This document shows, piece by piece, positions 42,493 through 51,340 of a DNA stretch of 64,000 nt. The notes below the pieces were generated by a model that saw nothing but the letters and a program-made list of their open reading frames with translations, was not told the DNA's origin and made no database searches. Position numbers and translations under genes: made by a program. The DNA is from NIOZ-UU13 sp964417935 (GTDB lineage: Bacteria > Planctomycetota > Phycisphaerae > Sedimentisphaerales > Anaerobacaceae): positions 1-64,000 of the forward strand of contig CAYQKF010000004.1 of NCBI GenBank assembly GCA_964417935.1, read 5' to 3'. Numbering within the stretch: the stretch's first letter is position 1; every line of letters starts with the position of its first letter.

Positions 42493-43866
42493 CTATCTGT
42501 TCAAGACGGCTGTTTTGACACTTCCGAGCTTATCAATCGATAAAGTTGTTTTAGCATAACCATCCATAATCGAGTGATAATTCCATATCAGATAAGAACT
42601 TGACGCTGTGCAGGACACAACCAAACACCCAGCCGCAATAGTAAGCGAGAGCTTATGGAAACACAAACTGAAAATCAGCAAGAGCACAATATTGCTTAAC
42701 CACATGATGCAGGGAAACATAAAGACAGGCTTTATCTTGCCCATACCGATCAGGGTATGATATGCAAACACTGGCAGTAGATTGATGAAGCTCGCAACGA
42801 GTATGATACGAAAAGTGAGGGGAATTGTGTCCAAAAAGGATTTCCCCAACCAAATTTTGAGAAGGGGAGTGGCGAAGAGCAACAATACAGTATATAAGGG
42901 CACTCCACAGAAAAGAATCAACTGTTGTGCCCGTCGCATCAGCGTTCGAATTCTATTGATAGCGGCAGTTGATATTTCGCTGGTGATTCGACTGACTTCA
43001 GGCATAACAGCACGAAAAGCAGCATTGATAATACCGTGAATCTGAAAGCTTCCACGATAAGCAATGTCGAAAACCGGCAGGCTTTCCACCCCTGTATATC
43101 GAGCCAACATGAATTTGTTGAAAGGAATTCCCACCATGCGCACGATTGAACCACCGAAGAGCCCGCTCCCAATTTGCAAGAGTCTCTTGATGCAGTATTT
43201 CCTTATGTTATTGAATTTCAGGAGCCGAAAAGCAACCGCACGGCGGATAAAAAATAAACTAATCAAATGTTTGGCAAGCTGGGACAAGGCAGTGGCAAAA
43301 AGTAAGCCCTTAAGACCATACCCGAGATAAAGAAGAGGGATTGCAATCGCTATTAAAACTATCCTCCCGCCTGTTTCAATATAATTTGAAAGATCCATTC
43401 GTCCGAGCCCTGCCAGAGTTGCCATCAACACTTGAACCACCAAGGCATAAATTGACAGTACAGCAATATAAGGCAAAAGCCATATCGCAAGTTTCGAGAT
43501 TTCTTCCGTGAATTTGAAGGCGGAAATAATTTGTGCTTTGAATGTAAGAATGGCCGCAAGAGTAATCCCGCCGGCAATACACAGAATCAGAATTGCAGTA
43601 GCTACGTATCGTTGGGCAACCTGCGTATTACCTCTTCCATGCTCTTCAGCAACGAGTTTAGTTACTGCCTGAGCCATTCCGAGGTTACTGAGCTGGACAA
43701 AAGCCAGCACTACCCCAAGGGCTAACCAAAGACCATATTTTTCGTAGCCGAGGTAATGAAGATAAAAAGGATAGGCCACTGCCAGAACAATAATATTCAC
43801 GCTGCGGGTGGCCACACCGGCTGTCATATTGATACGAAGTTGCGATGAGAAAAGTTTCTTTAGCAC
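42493..43866 (-). CDS. Wzx-type polysaccharide flippase (MATE/MOP superfamily)
   Basis: The 457-residue product has about 12-14 transmembrane segments. It opens with INMTAGVATRSVNIIVLAVA and YPFYLHYLGYEKYGLWLALG, features of oligosaccharide flippases, with the mid-protein LPVFDIAYRGSFQIHGIINA segment. It would move the lipid-linked repeat unit across the inner membrane. With the Wzy-like polymerase, Wza-like and Wzc-like proteins it makes the locus a Wzx/Wzy-dependent system. Confidence 0.9.
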   Translation of the reverse strand: MLKKLFSSQLRINMTAGVATRSVNIIVLAVAYPFYLHYLGYEKYGLWLALGVVLAFVQLSNLGMAQAVTKLVAEEHGRGNTQVAQRYVATAILILCIAGGITLAAILTFKAQIISAFKFTEEISKLAIWLLPYIAVLSIYALVVQVLMATLAGLGRMDLSNYIETGGRIVLIAIAIPLLYLGYGLKGLLFATALSQLAKHLISLFFIRRAVAFRLLKFNNIRKYCIKRLLQIGSGLFGGSIVRMVGIPFNKFMLARYTGVESLPVFDIAYRGSFQIHGIINAAFRAVMPEVSRITSEISTAAINRIRTLMRRAQQLILFCGVPLYTVLLLFATPLLKIWLGKSFLDTIPLTFRIILVASFINLLPVFAYHTLIGMGKIKPVFMFPCIMWLSNIVLLLIFSLCFHKLSLTIAAGCLVVSCTASSSYLIWNYHSIMDGYAKTTLSIDKLGSVKTAVLNR

Positions 43867-43873
43867 ACTATCC

Positions 43874-44659
43874 TCAGAATGTAACCCGCTCGATCAGCAT
43901 CCTCACGGGCCGAAGAGCGCGCCTGGTGGTAGCCACAATCCCGTCAACTAAGGTTGAACGTTGGTTGAAAGTAAATGGTGCGCCACTTCGATTAGTTATG
44001 CTGCCACCGGCCTCGCTCACAAGAAGTACGCCGGCAGCAATGTCCCACTCATTCTTCGGGCCAAGACTGAAAGCGGCATCTGCGATGCCGGCAGCGACCA
44101 GGGCCAGCTTGTACGCGATGGAGCCGCACGGCCGTATCTCCGCAAAAGGCTCAAACGGTTCAAACTCTCCTCGTCGTATCTCTGAACGGCTGGCAAGCAA
44201 CACCGGCTTTGCCGATAGGGCGTGCTCAGCATTGATCGCTTCTCCATTCAGCCATGCGCCTTGCCCGTTAGCAGCAGCAAATAGCTCTTCAGTCGCCGGG
44301 TTGTACACAACTGCAAGTACAGGCAGTCCATACTCGACCAAAGCCACAGACACTGCATACTCAGGAATTCCACTAACGAATTCTTTGGTTCCATCTATCG
44401 GATCGACGATCCATACATACTCCTTATCCAAACGTATAGGGTCATCGCGGGTTTCTTCCGAAAGCCAGCCGGAATCCGGCAGGTGACCGAGCAAACCTTT
44501 TTTTAGAATGTGGTCCGCTTTGAGGTCTGCTGTCGTAACAGGATCTTCGTTTGCTTTGTAGGCAGTCTCAAAACCCTCTGAGGCCATTTGGAAAATTGCC
44601 TGGCCCGCCTGGCATACATAGTTCTTAACAACTTCTAAGTTTTGTTTTAGATTGTCCAC
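43874..44659 (-). CDS. cysQ: 3'(2'),5'-bisphosphate nucleotidase CysQ
   Basis: The 261-residue product belongs to the Mg-dependent, Li-sensitive phosphatase superfamily. It has DPVTTADLKADHIL, the Glu-Glu in WLSEETRDD, the metal motif VDPIDGTKEFVSGIPEYAVS and the C-terminal WDIAAGVLLVSEAGGSITN. CysQ hydrolyses PAP (3'-phosphoadenosine 5'-phosphate), the by-product of sulfotransferase action, to AMP and phosphate. Its start is 2 bases after the stop of the PAPS-synthesising gene, and the sulfotransferase is nearby, which makes the PAP function much more likely than inositol phosphatase activity. Confidence 0.93.
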   Translation of the reverse strand: MDNLKQNLEVVKNYVCQAGQAIFQMASEGFETAYKANEDPVTTADLKADHILKKGLLGHLPDSGWLSEETRDDPIRLDKEYVWIVDPIDGTKEFVSGIPEYAVSVALVEYGLPVLAVVYNPATEELFAAANGQGAWLNGEAINAEHALSAKPVLLASRSEIRRGEFEPFEPFAEIRPCGSIAYKLALVAAGIADAAFSLGPKNEWDIAAGVLLVSEAGGSITNRSGAPFTFNQRSTLVDGIVATTRRALRPVRMLIERVTF

Positions 44660-44661
44660 AT

Positions 44662-46386
44662 TTAGTCATTTGAAGCTATATAGCCTTCTTTCTCAAGGTG
44701 CAGGATAACAGCCTGCACGCACTCTTCCGGTGACGAGTCGGTCGTATCCAGCACTACGTCCGCATCGTCCGGTTCCTCGTAAGGGTCCGATATACCTGTG
44801 AACTCCTTGATGATTCCCGCACGTGCCTTGGCGTAGAGCCCCTTGCGGTCTCGCTGCTCGCACACTTCCACAGGCGTGGAGACATGAACAAGAATAAAAC
44901 CACCCCCGCCTTCTACCATCTGCCTGACTTTCTTTCGTACACTGTCATAAGGTGCGATGGGCGCGCATATTGCAATACCACGGTTTTTAGTTATCTCCGA
45001 TGCAACAAAGCCGATCCGCTGAATATTCAGGTCACGGTGTTCTTTCGAGAAGCCAAGTTCCGACGACAAATTCTTCCTGACAATATCTCCATCCAACAAG
45101 GTGACAGGTTGTCCTCCAGCTTCTAACAGCTTCACCAACAAAACGTTTGCCAAGGTGGACTTTCCGGAACTCGGCAGGCCTGTAAAGAACACGGTGAACC
45201 CCTGTTTGCTTCGCGACGGATAGGTCCGCCGAAGTTCCTCAACTACTTCCGGGAAGGAGAACCAGGTTGGTATCTCACGACCCGTGGCCAAACGCTCTCT
45301 AAGCTCGGTACCTGAAAGCGTCTTTACCTCGGCACCCTGCGGAACTTCGTCTATTGGCATGTACTCATCCAGGTCTGCCACATACGCCATCATTTTGAAG
45401 GGAACCATCTTTATACCAAGCTCCTGTTCGTGACGCCGCAGCAGTTCCTGGGCATCGTACGGACCATAGAACGGCTGGCCGCTTGAGTCGGAACCGGGGC
45501 CTGCGTGGTCTCTGCCAACGATCAGGTGCGTGCATCCGTAGTTCTTACGGATAATAGCGTGCCACACGGCCTCCCGCGGACCACCCATTCGCATGGCAAG
45601 TGGTAGAAGACTCATCATCGCCGTATGATGAGGATAGTGTTTCAGGATCGACATATAACACCTCACACGCGTGTAATGGTCCACATCACCGGGTTTCGTC
45701 ATCCCGACGACCGGGTGAATCAGCAGGTTTGCTTCAATCTCTTTTGCTGCGCGGAAAGTGATTTCCTGGTGAGCACGGTGCATGGGATTACGCGTCTGAA
45801 AAGCAACAACGCCATGCCATCCAAAAGTTGTGAATTTCTCTCGGAGTTGTGAGGGTGTAAGTCGAAATTCCATAAAGTCGTAATGGTGAGGCAGTTGCAG
45901 AACCTCTAATTTACCACCCACATACCAGTGGTTTGTGCTGTGCTGTAGGTACGCTACGCCCGGATGCTCCCGGTTTGTTGTTCCAAATACCTGCCGGGCC
46001 TCATGCATAAGGTCTGGTTGCCAAATCTGCTCCACATTGAGAGCAGCGAGCATCACACCTTCGGCATCTCGCAGCGCCAACATCGAGCCGTCGCCCAGAC
46101 TTTTTGCCGGCTCCTCAGTAACATCAAGCATAATCGGGATGGGCCAAAGAGTGCCATCGGTCAACCTCATTTTCTCACAAACACTCTCATAATCATTTCG
46201 ACAAAGGAATCCCTGAAGAGGTGAGAAACCACCATTGGCAAGGAGTTCAAGGTCACAAATCTGGCGAGGCGTGAGATCCCAGGATGGCCAGTCACGGGAA
46301 TGGCGTTTGAGCTCTTCAGCTCTTACCTGATTTACTACTAAATTAACCAGTGTTCCACCGTGTGGCGAAATTAAACTCGAATGCAT
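44662..46386 (-). CDS. bifunctional sulfate adenylyltransferase / adenylylsulfate kinase
   Basis: The 574-residue product is a fusion. ATP sulfurylase (about 1-385) has LANGGFSPLQGFL, the active-site QTRNPMHRAHQE and VGRDHAGPGSDS. APS kinase (about 395-574) has the P-loop FTGLPSSGKSTLANVL, LLDGDIVRKNLSSELGFS and the lid region GLYAKARAGIIKEFTGIS. Together they turn sulfate into PAPS in two ATP-dependent steps. The heterodimer genes cysD/cysN or reduction genes such as cysH are not seen here. This placement, beside cysQ and a sulfotransferase, indicates PAPS made for polymer sulfation and not for cysteine synthesis. Confidence 0.95.
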   Translation of the reverse strand: MHSSLISPHGGTLVNLVVNQVRAEELKRHSRDWPSWDLTPRQICDLELLANGGFSPLQGFLCRNDYESVCEKMRLTDGTLWPIPIMLDVTEEPAKSLGDGSMLALRDAEGVMLAALNVEQIWQPDLMHEARQVFGTTNREHPGVAYLQHSTNHWYVGGKLEVLQLPHHYDFMEFRLTPSQLREKFTTFGWHGVVAFQTRNPMHRAHQEITFRAAKEIEANLLIHPVVGMTKPGDVDHYTRVRCYMSILKHYPHHTAMMSLLPLAMRMGGPREAVWHAIIRKNYGCTHLIVGRDHAGPGSDSSGQPFYGPYDAQELLRRHEQELGIKMVPFKMMAYVADLDEYMPIDEVPQGAEVKTLSGTELRERLATGREIPTWFSFPEVVEELRRTYPSRSKQGFTVFFTGLPSSGKSTLANVLLVKLLEAGGQPVTLLDGDIVRKNLSSELGFSKEHRDLNIQRIGFVASEITKNRGIAICAPIAPYDSVRKKVRQMVEGGGGFILVHVSTPVEVCEQRDRKGLYAKARAGIIKEFTGISDPYEEPDDADVVLDTTDSSPEECVQAVILHLEKEGYIASND

Positions 46387-46425
46387 TTATATGCCTCCTA
46401 AACTAATTCCCTATTGAACCTTGTT

Positions 46426-47067
46426 TCATTTGGATGAGCCAAACTCAGGAAGGTTTTCTGTGAGAATTTTTGCAGCTTCCTTTAAACGCTTTACTTTTCC
46501 CGAGTCCACATTCGAAATCGCGGCCTCTAACCGAAGAGCAATACGCTGCTTTGCTGATTTAGTCAGCTCGATTGTTTCAGCGGCGTTTCTCCCCGTCGGT
46601 TTTTTTTCTACCCACCAGACGTTCTCGGCTGCCATACATCGAATGGATTCTTCGAGTGTAGCCTTGCGGGAATAGAAAACGACAGGAACTTTTGGATAGT
46701 CGGCTGATACTGTCTCAGCAAGTTTTAACCCACCGTAAGCATTCTGGCTCCACGCCTTGAGGATGCTGTGAAAACGTTCCCCGGCCCTAAGGTAATTTCT
46801 ATAGGCGGCCCTGATTTTAGCCTTATCGTTCTCAAGTAACAATGGTTCTGCTTTTAGTGCTTCAATCGCATCCTGGTTTGCCGGCCCGGATGGAAAGTAC
46901 AAATCAAGAACAAAAAGGTCAGGCGTCCAGTCTTTTCGACTATCAATCTGTGATTTTAGTTCAGCGTACCCAGTTGCCGTCACTATGTCGAAGTCTTCCC
47001 CGAACACATCACAAAACAGGGGTATCTCAAACTTTTCGTCATCATCAATAAAACATATCCGGAACAA
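46426..47067 (-). CDS. receiver-domain protein with an enlarged central insertion
   Basis: The 213-residue product starts MFRICFIDDDEKFEI (acidic pocket Asp8-10), has an apparent phospho-acceptor Asp55 in LFVLDLYFPSG, Ser133 in VVFYSRKAT and Lys155/156 in WWVEKKP. These are the conserved sites of response-regulator receivers. The interval between Asp55 and Ser133 is about 78 residues, roughly 50 more than usual, with a helical charged insert. A helical tail but no DNA-binding domain follows (about 165-213). It may act by protein contact, or the insert may form a partner site. It lies between the sulfate-transport-type gene and the PAPS gene. Confidence 0.7.
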   Translation of the reverse strand: MFRICFIDDDEKFEIPLFCDVFGEDFDIVTATGYAELKSQIDSRKDWTPDLFVLDLYFPSGPANQDAIEALKAEPLLLENDKAKIRAAYRNYLRAGERFHSILKAWSQNAYGGLKLAETVSADYPKVPVVFYSRKATLEESIRCMAAENVWWVEKKPTGRNAAETIELTKSAKQRIALRLEAAISNVDSGKVKRLKEAAKILTENLPEFGSSK

Positions 47068-47150
47068 TACTACTTCTCCAGAGTACCAATCAACAGATTC
47101 TATTTATGTATTTACTTTTCCAAGAGGTATTTGTCAATCCACATTTCGGG

Positions 47151-48950
47151 TCAAAAATGCCATACAAGCGGGATTAGTATAGTTGCACAGGTCAGGAGCA
47201 GCAAGTTAAGGGGCAGCCCGACTCGTACAAAATCCGTGAAGCGATAGCCGCCGGGGCCATAGACCATTAGATTCGTCTGGTAGCCCAAAGGCGTCATTAA
47301 GCTCGCCGACGCTGCGAACGCTACAGCCATAACAAAGGGCCGGGGGTTAACCCCTGTCTGTCCCGCAACCGCCACAGCGAATGGAAAGATCAGAGCAGCG
47401 GCAGCATTATTCGTCACCGCCTCGGTAAACAGGCTCGTCATGAGATAGACACAAGCCAGTACGCCATAAGGTCCCCAACGCCCAGCGAGGTTCACGAAAA
47501 ACCCTGCCACCGAAGCCACAAATCCTGAGTTAACAAGTGCCTTACTAAGTCCGAAAGCCGCTGCAATCGTCAGCAGGGTTTGCCAATCAATGCTTTGGCG
47601 AGCGTCGGCGACTGAAATGCAACGCATCAATATCATTAAACCTGCTATCAAAAACGCTGCCAAAACGATTTTGACCACACCGCCAACCATCAATGTGATT
47701 AGCAAAACCAGCAAAATCAAAGACCATGCAGCCTTGTCGTGTCGCAAAGGCCGAGAGTTGTCAACACCACCTACCAAAAGAAAATGGGAGTTATTGCGAT
47801 GTGCTCGAATAAAATGCGCCCCAGCCTGCAGCAGGAGTGTATCACCGGCTCGCAAAACAATGTCTCCTACTTTACCTCTCAGCCGTCCTCCCCCGCGATG
47901 TACAGCAACCACAGCAGCGTTGTACCGGGCACGAAAGTCCGCATCGCGAATGCTTTTACCGATACTGGGGCATGCCTGTGAAACTACCGCTTCGCAAAGC
48001 ACATGCCCTCGTCGTTTTGCAGCGTGGGTTTCATATCCTTCGTCCGCGACCGGGACTAAACCCTGTATCTTTTCAAGTTCGACTATAGTGCTCAATACCC
48101 CCGTGAACGTGAGAACATCATTAGCTTTCAGAACGTGATCTGGAGGTGCCGGTGAAATCATTTGGTCACCACGGTCAATCTCTATGAGAAAAAGCCCCGG
48201 CAGTTGCCGCAGGCCCGCTTGCTGGATGGTCTGATTTACAAGCTTGCTGTCGGATCGCACGAGCAAGTTGACCAGGTACTCGCGAGGTGAATCTGTCAGC
48301 TTTTCGATAAGATCCTTGCGATTGGGGAGAAGACGCTGCCCTACCAAAAGCAGATATATAATACCCACCACTGCATATGGCAGCCCGACGTACCCAAGTT
48401 CAAAAAAGCGCATCGGATGCAGGGCCTGGCTTAGCTCCGGGTTTGTTCGCGATGTCTCCTCCATTAATCCATTGACGACCAGGTTTGTACTTGTGCCGAT
48501 AAGGGTGCATGTTCCCCCAAGAATGCAAAGGTATGACAGCGGCAGCAATAACCGTGAAGGTGCGATTCGGTGTTTCTTGCACCAATTGGATATAATAGGG
48601 ATAAACATGGCGACAATCGGAGTGTTGTTCAAAAAGGCTGACATTGCCGTGACTGAGCCTGCCATTCGCACCAAGACACCCCTCTCGGACTTCGCATTGC
48701 CCAAAGCCCAAGAACCGGCTACGTCAAGTGCACCTGTCTCGCGCAAGGCGGCCGCCACGACGTATAGAGCACCGACAGTTAGCATTCCGGCGTTTGAAAA
48801 ACCTACTAAGGCCTCTTCCGGGCTTATAATACCAGCGATGCTTACTAACACTAATGCTCCCAGCAGTAAAGCGTCGGGTGCACGGTTATTAATTAGCCCG
48901 ACAAATACTGCTATCAGAACGCCTAAACAGAATAAAGCTTCCCAACCCAT
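47151..48950 (-). CDS. SLC13-family anion transporter with RCK-C domains (probable sulfate uptake)
   Basis: The 599-residue product has two blocks of transmembrane segments (about 1-195 and 395-599). They carry the family marks MSAFLNNTPIVAMFIPI and TEAVTNNAAAALIFPFAVAV, and between them lie two TrkA-C/RCK-C domains (about 205-285 and 300-385; DIVLRAGDTLLLQAG). This layout occurs in SLC13-type sulfate transporters such as algal SLT proteins and in related bacterial permeases. In this locus, next to the PAPS module, sulfate is the most likely substrate; the sequence alone would also allow dicarboxylates or other anions. Confidence 0.83.
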   Translation of the reverse strand: MGWEALFCLGVLIAVFVGLINNRAPDALLLGALVLVSIAGIISPEEALVGFSNAGMLTVGALYVVAAALRETGALDVAGSWALGNAKSERGVLVRMAGSVTAMSAFLNNTPIVAMFIPIISNWCKKHRIAPSRLLLPLSYLCILGGTCTLIGTSTNLVVNGLMEETSRTNPELSQALHPMRFFELGYVGLPYAVVGIIYLLLVGQRLLPNRKDLIEKLTDSPREYLVNLLVRSDSKLVNQTIQQAGLRQLPGLFLIEIDRGDQMISPAPPDHVLKANDVLTFTGVLSTIVELEKIQGLVPVADEGYETHAAKRRGHVLCEAVVSQACPSIGKSIRDADFRARYNAAVVAVHRGGGRLRGKVGDIVLRAGDTLLLQAGAHFIRAHRNNSHFLLVGGVDNSRPLRHDKAAWSLILLVLLITLMVGGVVKIVLAAFLIAGLMILMRCISVADARQSIDWQTLLTIAAAFGLSKALVNSGFVASVAGFFVNLAGRWGPYGVLACVYLMTSLFTEAVTNNAAAALIFPFAVAVAGQTGVNPRPFVMAVAFAASASLMTPLGYQTNLMVYGPGGYRFTDFVRVGLPLNLLLLTCATILIPLVWHF

Positions 48951-49113
48951 CTTTAAAACCTTAGCTTTCGCTTCTCAGAAACGCTGCGCAAAATGGTGCA
49001 TCACGGGACATGAATTGTACACTGATTGCTTTGAGGGTCAAGGCGACGACGTATTTACAAGACGTTCATCTTAGTGTTATCAGAGTTCAAAGGTTAGTAG
49101 TACTCTGGCCCTT

Positions 49114-50592
49114 TTACTCAGATAGTGTTTCTTTTTCATCTCGCGGCAGGCTGACTATGTCGTGGTCTTCCATAAGGCGGGTAAAGAGTGCAACCTTTCT
49201 CCCGGCGGATTCCAGAGAGTCCCTCCTGCAAACCTCAATCCTCAAATTAAGGCTTGGTCCGGCCCGGCGGTCTCGTACAGGAACACTTACCTTCAGCACA
49301 TCATCAGAATCTGCGCACTGGCCATCCTGCCACCAGGTTAACTTGTTAGCGCTGCCGTCACGGTGGGTAAGAGGTAGGCTGACTCTTAAAAAGCCCATTC
49401 TGTCCGCTGTTCTTGAAACAGCCTGCCACCACTGGTTGAAAGTCTTGGCAAAGCGAAAATACAGTTCCGCATCCTCGAAGATTCTTATCTCAGACTGCAT
49501 CTGCCGGCTTATCGCATGCTTCCGCTGAAGGCCCGCAATCGTTTTTTTCAGTCGCACCGAGCCGACAACCTGGAATACAAGAAGCAGTAGTAATAAGATA
49601 CAGAGGAAAACTAAAAGAGAATTAATGTTGTGGGTAACCATCATAAACATCCCCAGCCCGACAGCGATGAGCGTCATTATATATATAGTAATAACGACGT
49701 GACGTTGCTTGATGCCCATATCAACCAGTCTGTAGTGGAAATGCCCGCGGTCGGGTGCAAACATCGAACGGCGCTCCAGGTAGCGCCGGAGCATAGAAAA
49801 GAGTGTATCGAAAATAGGTATTCCCAAGGCAAGAACCGGCAGAGCAAGTCCAACCAGGACAGGAGATTTGGATGAGCATAGCACGCTGGAAGAAGCAATT
49901 GTAAAGCCTAAGAACATGCTGCCGCAGTCGCCCATAAAGATTTTTGCAGGATTAAAGTTAAAGAATAAAAAGCCGGTCAAGCTACCAAGCAGGGCAAGCA
50001 TTAATACCGCCATAACAACTTGACCGCTATGGACAGCAAATATAGCAATTACTCCACAAGCCACTGCTGAAATCCCGGCGGCAAGGCCGTCCAGGCCGTC
50101 GCTGAGATTCACGGCATTGGTAATGCCTACAATCCAAAGAAGCGTCAGCGGCCAGGAAAACCAGCCAAAGTCAACTGTAAGCCAGTCAGCAATAGTTACC
50201 GATTTTATGCGGATACCGACGGCACAGACTACGAAAGCGCCAGCTATCTGAGCCACAAACTTTATGCGTGCCCGCAGGCCATTACTCTTAATGTCGTCAA
50301 TCAGTCCTACAGCGAACATAAATACGGCGGCAGAAAGTAGCACAATTAGTCTTGGTAGAATATCTCGGAAGGCATTACCGATAACGTTCGACAGGAACAG
50401 CACGCCAACAACAGGACACATCGTAGAGAGAAATATTGCTGTTCCTCCGATGTGCGAAATGGGTTTTGCGTGCACTTTTCGTCCACCCGGAACATCAGCG
50501 ACGTTGAGTCTGCGCGCAAACCAGATCACAACCGGCGTAATCACTAACGCAAGGAAAACAGAGCCAAAATATACGAATAGATAGGTTTTCAT
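49114..50592 (-). CDS. WecA/TagO-like UDP-sugar:undecaprenyl-phosphate sugar-1-phosphate transferase with C-terminal extension
   Basis: The 492-residue product has about ten transmembrane segments in residues 1-345 and the MraY/WecA motifs: VPGGRKVHAKPISHIGG, GLIDDIKSNGLRARIKF, NAVNLSDGLDGLAAGIS, FMGDCGSMFLGF and the His-rich DRGHFHYRLVDMG. It starts repeat-unit assembly by moving a HexNAc-1-phosphate to undecaprenyl phosphate. Residues about 350-492 are an additional soluble domain (a helical linker, then a mixed alpha/beta segment such as DVLKVSVPVRDRRAG) not found in standard WecA, which is about 350-370 residues. This could be regulatory, for example sensing. Confidence 0.92.
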   Translation of the reverse strand: MKTYLFVYFGSVFLALVITPVVIWFARRLNVADVPGGRKVHAKPISHIGGTAIFLSTMCPVVGVLFLSNVIGNAFRDILPRLIVLLSAAVFMFAVGLIDDIKSNGLRARIKFVAQIAGAFVVCAVGIRIKSVTIADWLTVDFGWFSWPLTLLWIVGITNAVNLSDGLDGLAAGISAVACGVIAIFAVHSGQVVMAVLMLALLGSLTGFLFFNFNPAKIFMGDCGSMFLGFTIASSSVLCSSKSPVLVGLALPVLALGIPIFDTLFSMLRRYLERRSMFAPDRGHFHYRLVDMGIKQRHVVITIYIMTLIAVGLGMFMMVTHNINSLLVFLCILLLLLLVFQVVGSVRLKKTIAGLQRKHAISRQMQSEIRIFEDAELYFRFAKTFNQWWQAVSRTADRMGFLRVSLPLTHRDGSANKLTWWQDGQCADSDDVLKVSVPVRDRRAGPSLNLRIEVCRRDSLESAGRKVALFTRLMEDHDIVSLPRDEKETLSE

Positions 50593-50622
50593 ATTTAGTT
50601 GTTAGCCTTCAGTACTTAGCTT

Positions 50623-51174
50623 TCACCCCATCGGTTCCAATAAATCGGAATCGATCTCTACAACAGCGCCTTGGCCGAGTATGGTGACCTCGAGAACCAT
50701 ACGGGCCTTTGCATCTTTTCTTTCTGTAACCACACCTTCAATGCCCAGCATGGGTCCGGAGATAATTCTGCAGCGCCTGCCGACGGGAAGATGGGGATAA
50801 TGGTCAACAATAAGTTTGCTCAGAACGGCCTTTTCTATGCTCGCGAGTTCTTCTATAAAGCCGTCCTGGTCAACTATTTCTATCGTCTGGCACAGACGGT
50901 TGGTTGTCATTGCAGTATAACGGTCATGCTCTGTGCCACAGAAAAACACATACGAAGTAAACAACGGCACCATAACACGGCGTTTACGACCACCGGAGAA
51001 AGTAATCTTTTCTCGCATTGGCAGAAAGTAGCCTATACCGAAACTAAACATATCCCAGGCAAAGGCCTTCTCGAATCGAGCCTTTGTGTGGGCGACCCAC
51101 CAGGTACCGCTAAGTTCGGTCAATGATTGAACTTCCGGTGTTAGAATTGCTGGATTGTCGGATAGTTTGAGCAT
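50623..51174 (-). CDS. UpxY/NusG-like transcription antiterminator
   Basis: The 183-residue product has a NusG N-terminal domain (WWVAHTKARFEKAFAWDMFS, then RRVMVPLFTSYVFFCGTEHD) and a KOW-type domain (PVGRRCRIISGPMLGIEGVV). Loci for capsules in Bacteroides use UpxY, and LPS/capsule loci in enterics use RfaH, to let RNA polymerase read through long operons. A similar role for this 33-kb operon is likely, with the long leader upstream of 59312 as the natural site of action. It lies inside the operon and not at its front, which is unusual for UpxY. Confidence 0.83.
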   Translation of the reverse strand: MLKLSDNPAILTPEVQSLTELSGTWWVAHTKARFEKAFAWDMFSFGIGYFLPMREKITFSGGRKRRVMVPLFTSYVFFCGTEHDRYTAMTTNRLCQTIEIVDQDGFIEELASIEKAVLSKLIVDHYPHLPVGRRCRIISGPMLGIEGVVTERKDAKARMVLEVTILGQGAVVEIDSDLLEPMG

Positions 51175-51340
51175 TTTTAGTATCCGGATATTAGTATCAC
51201 CGTTTGTCGTCTGTTAGCCTCGCGCACACTCCGTTCCCGTCGGTGCACCCGATGAGAATTTTTAGCTTATCAACCTTCATTAACTAATTGCCAATGGCTG
51301 GCTGAAAGCTAAGCTCTACTTCTACTATTTTCAAGGCGCC

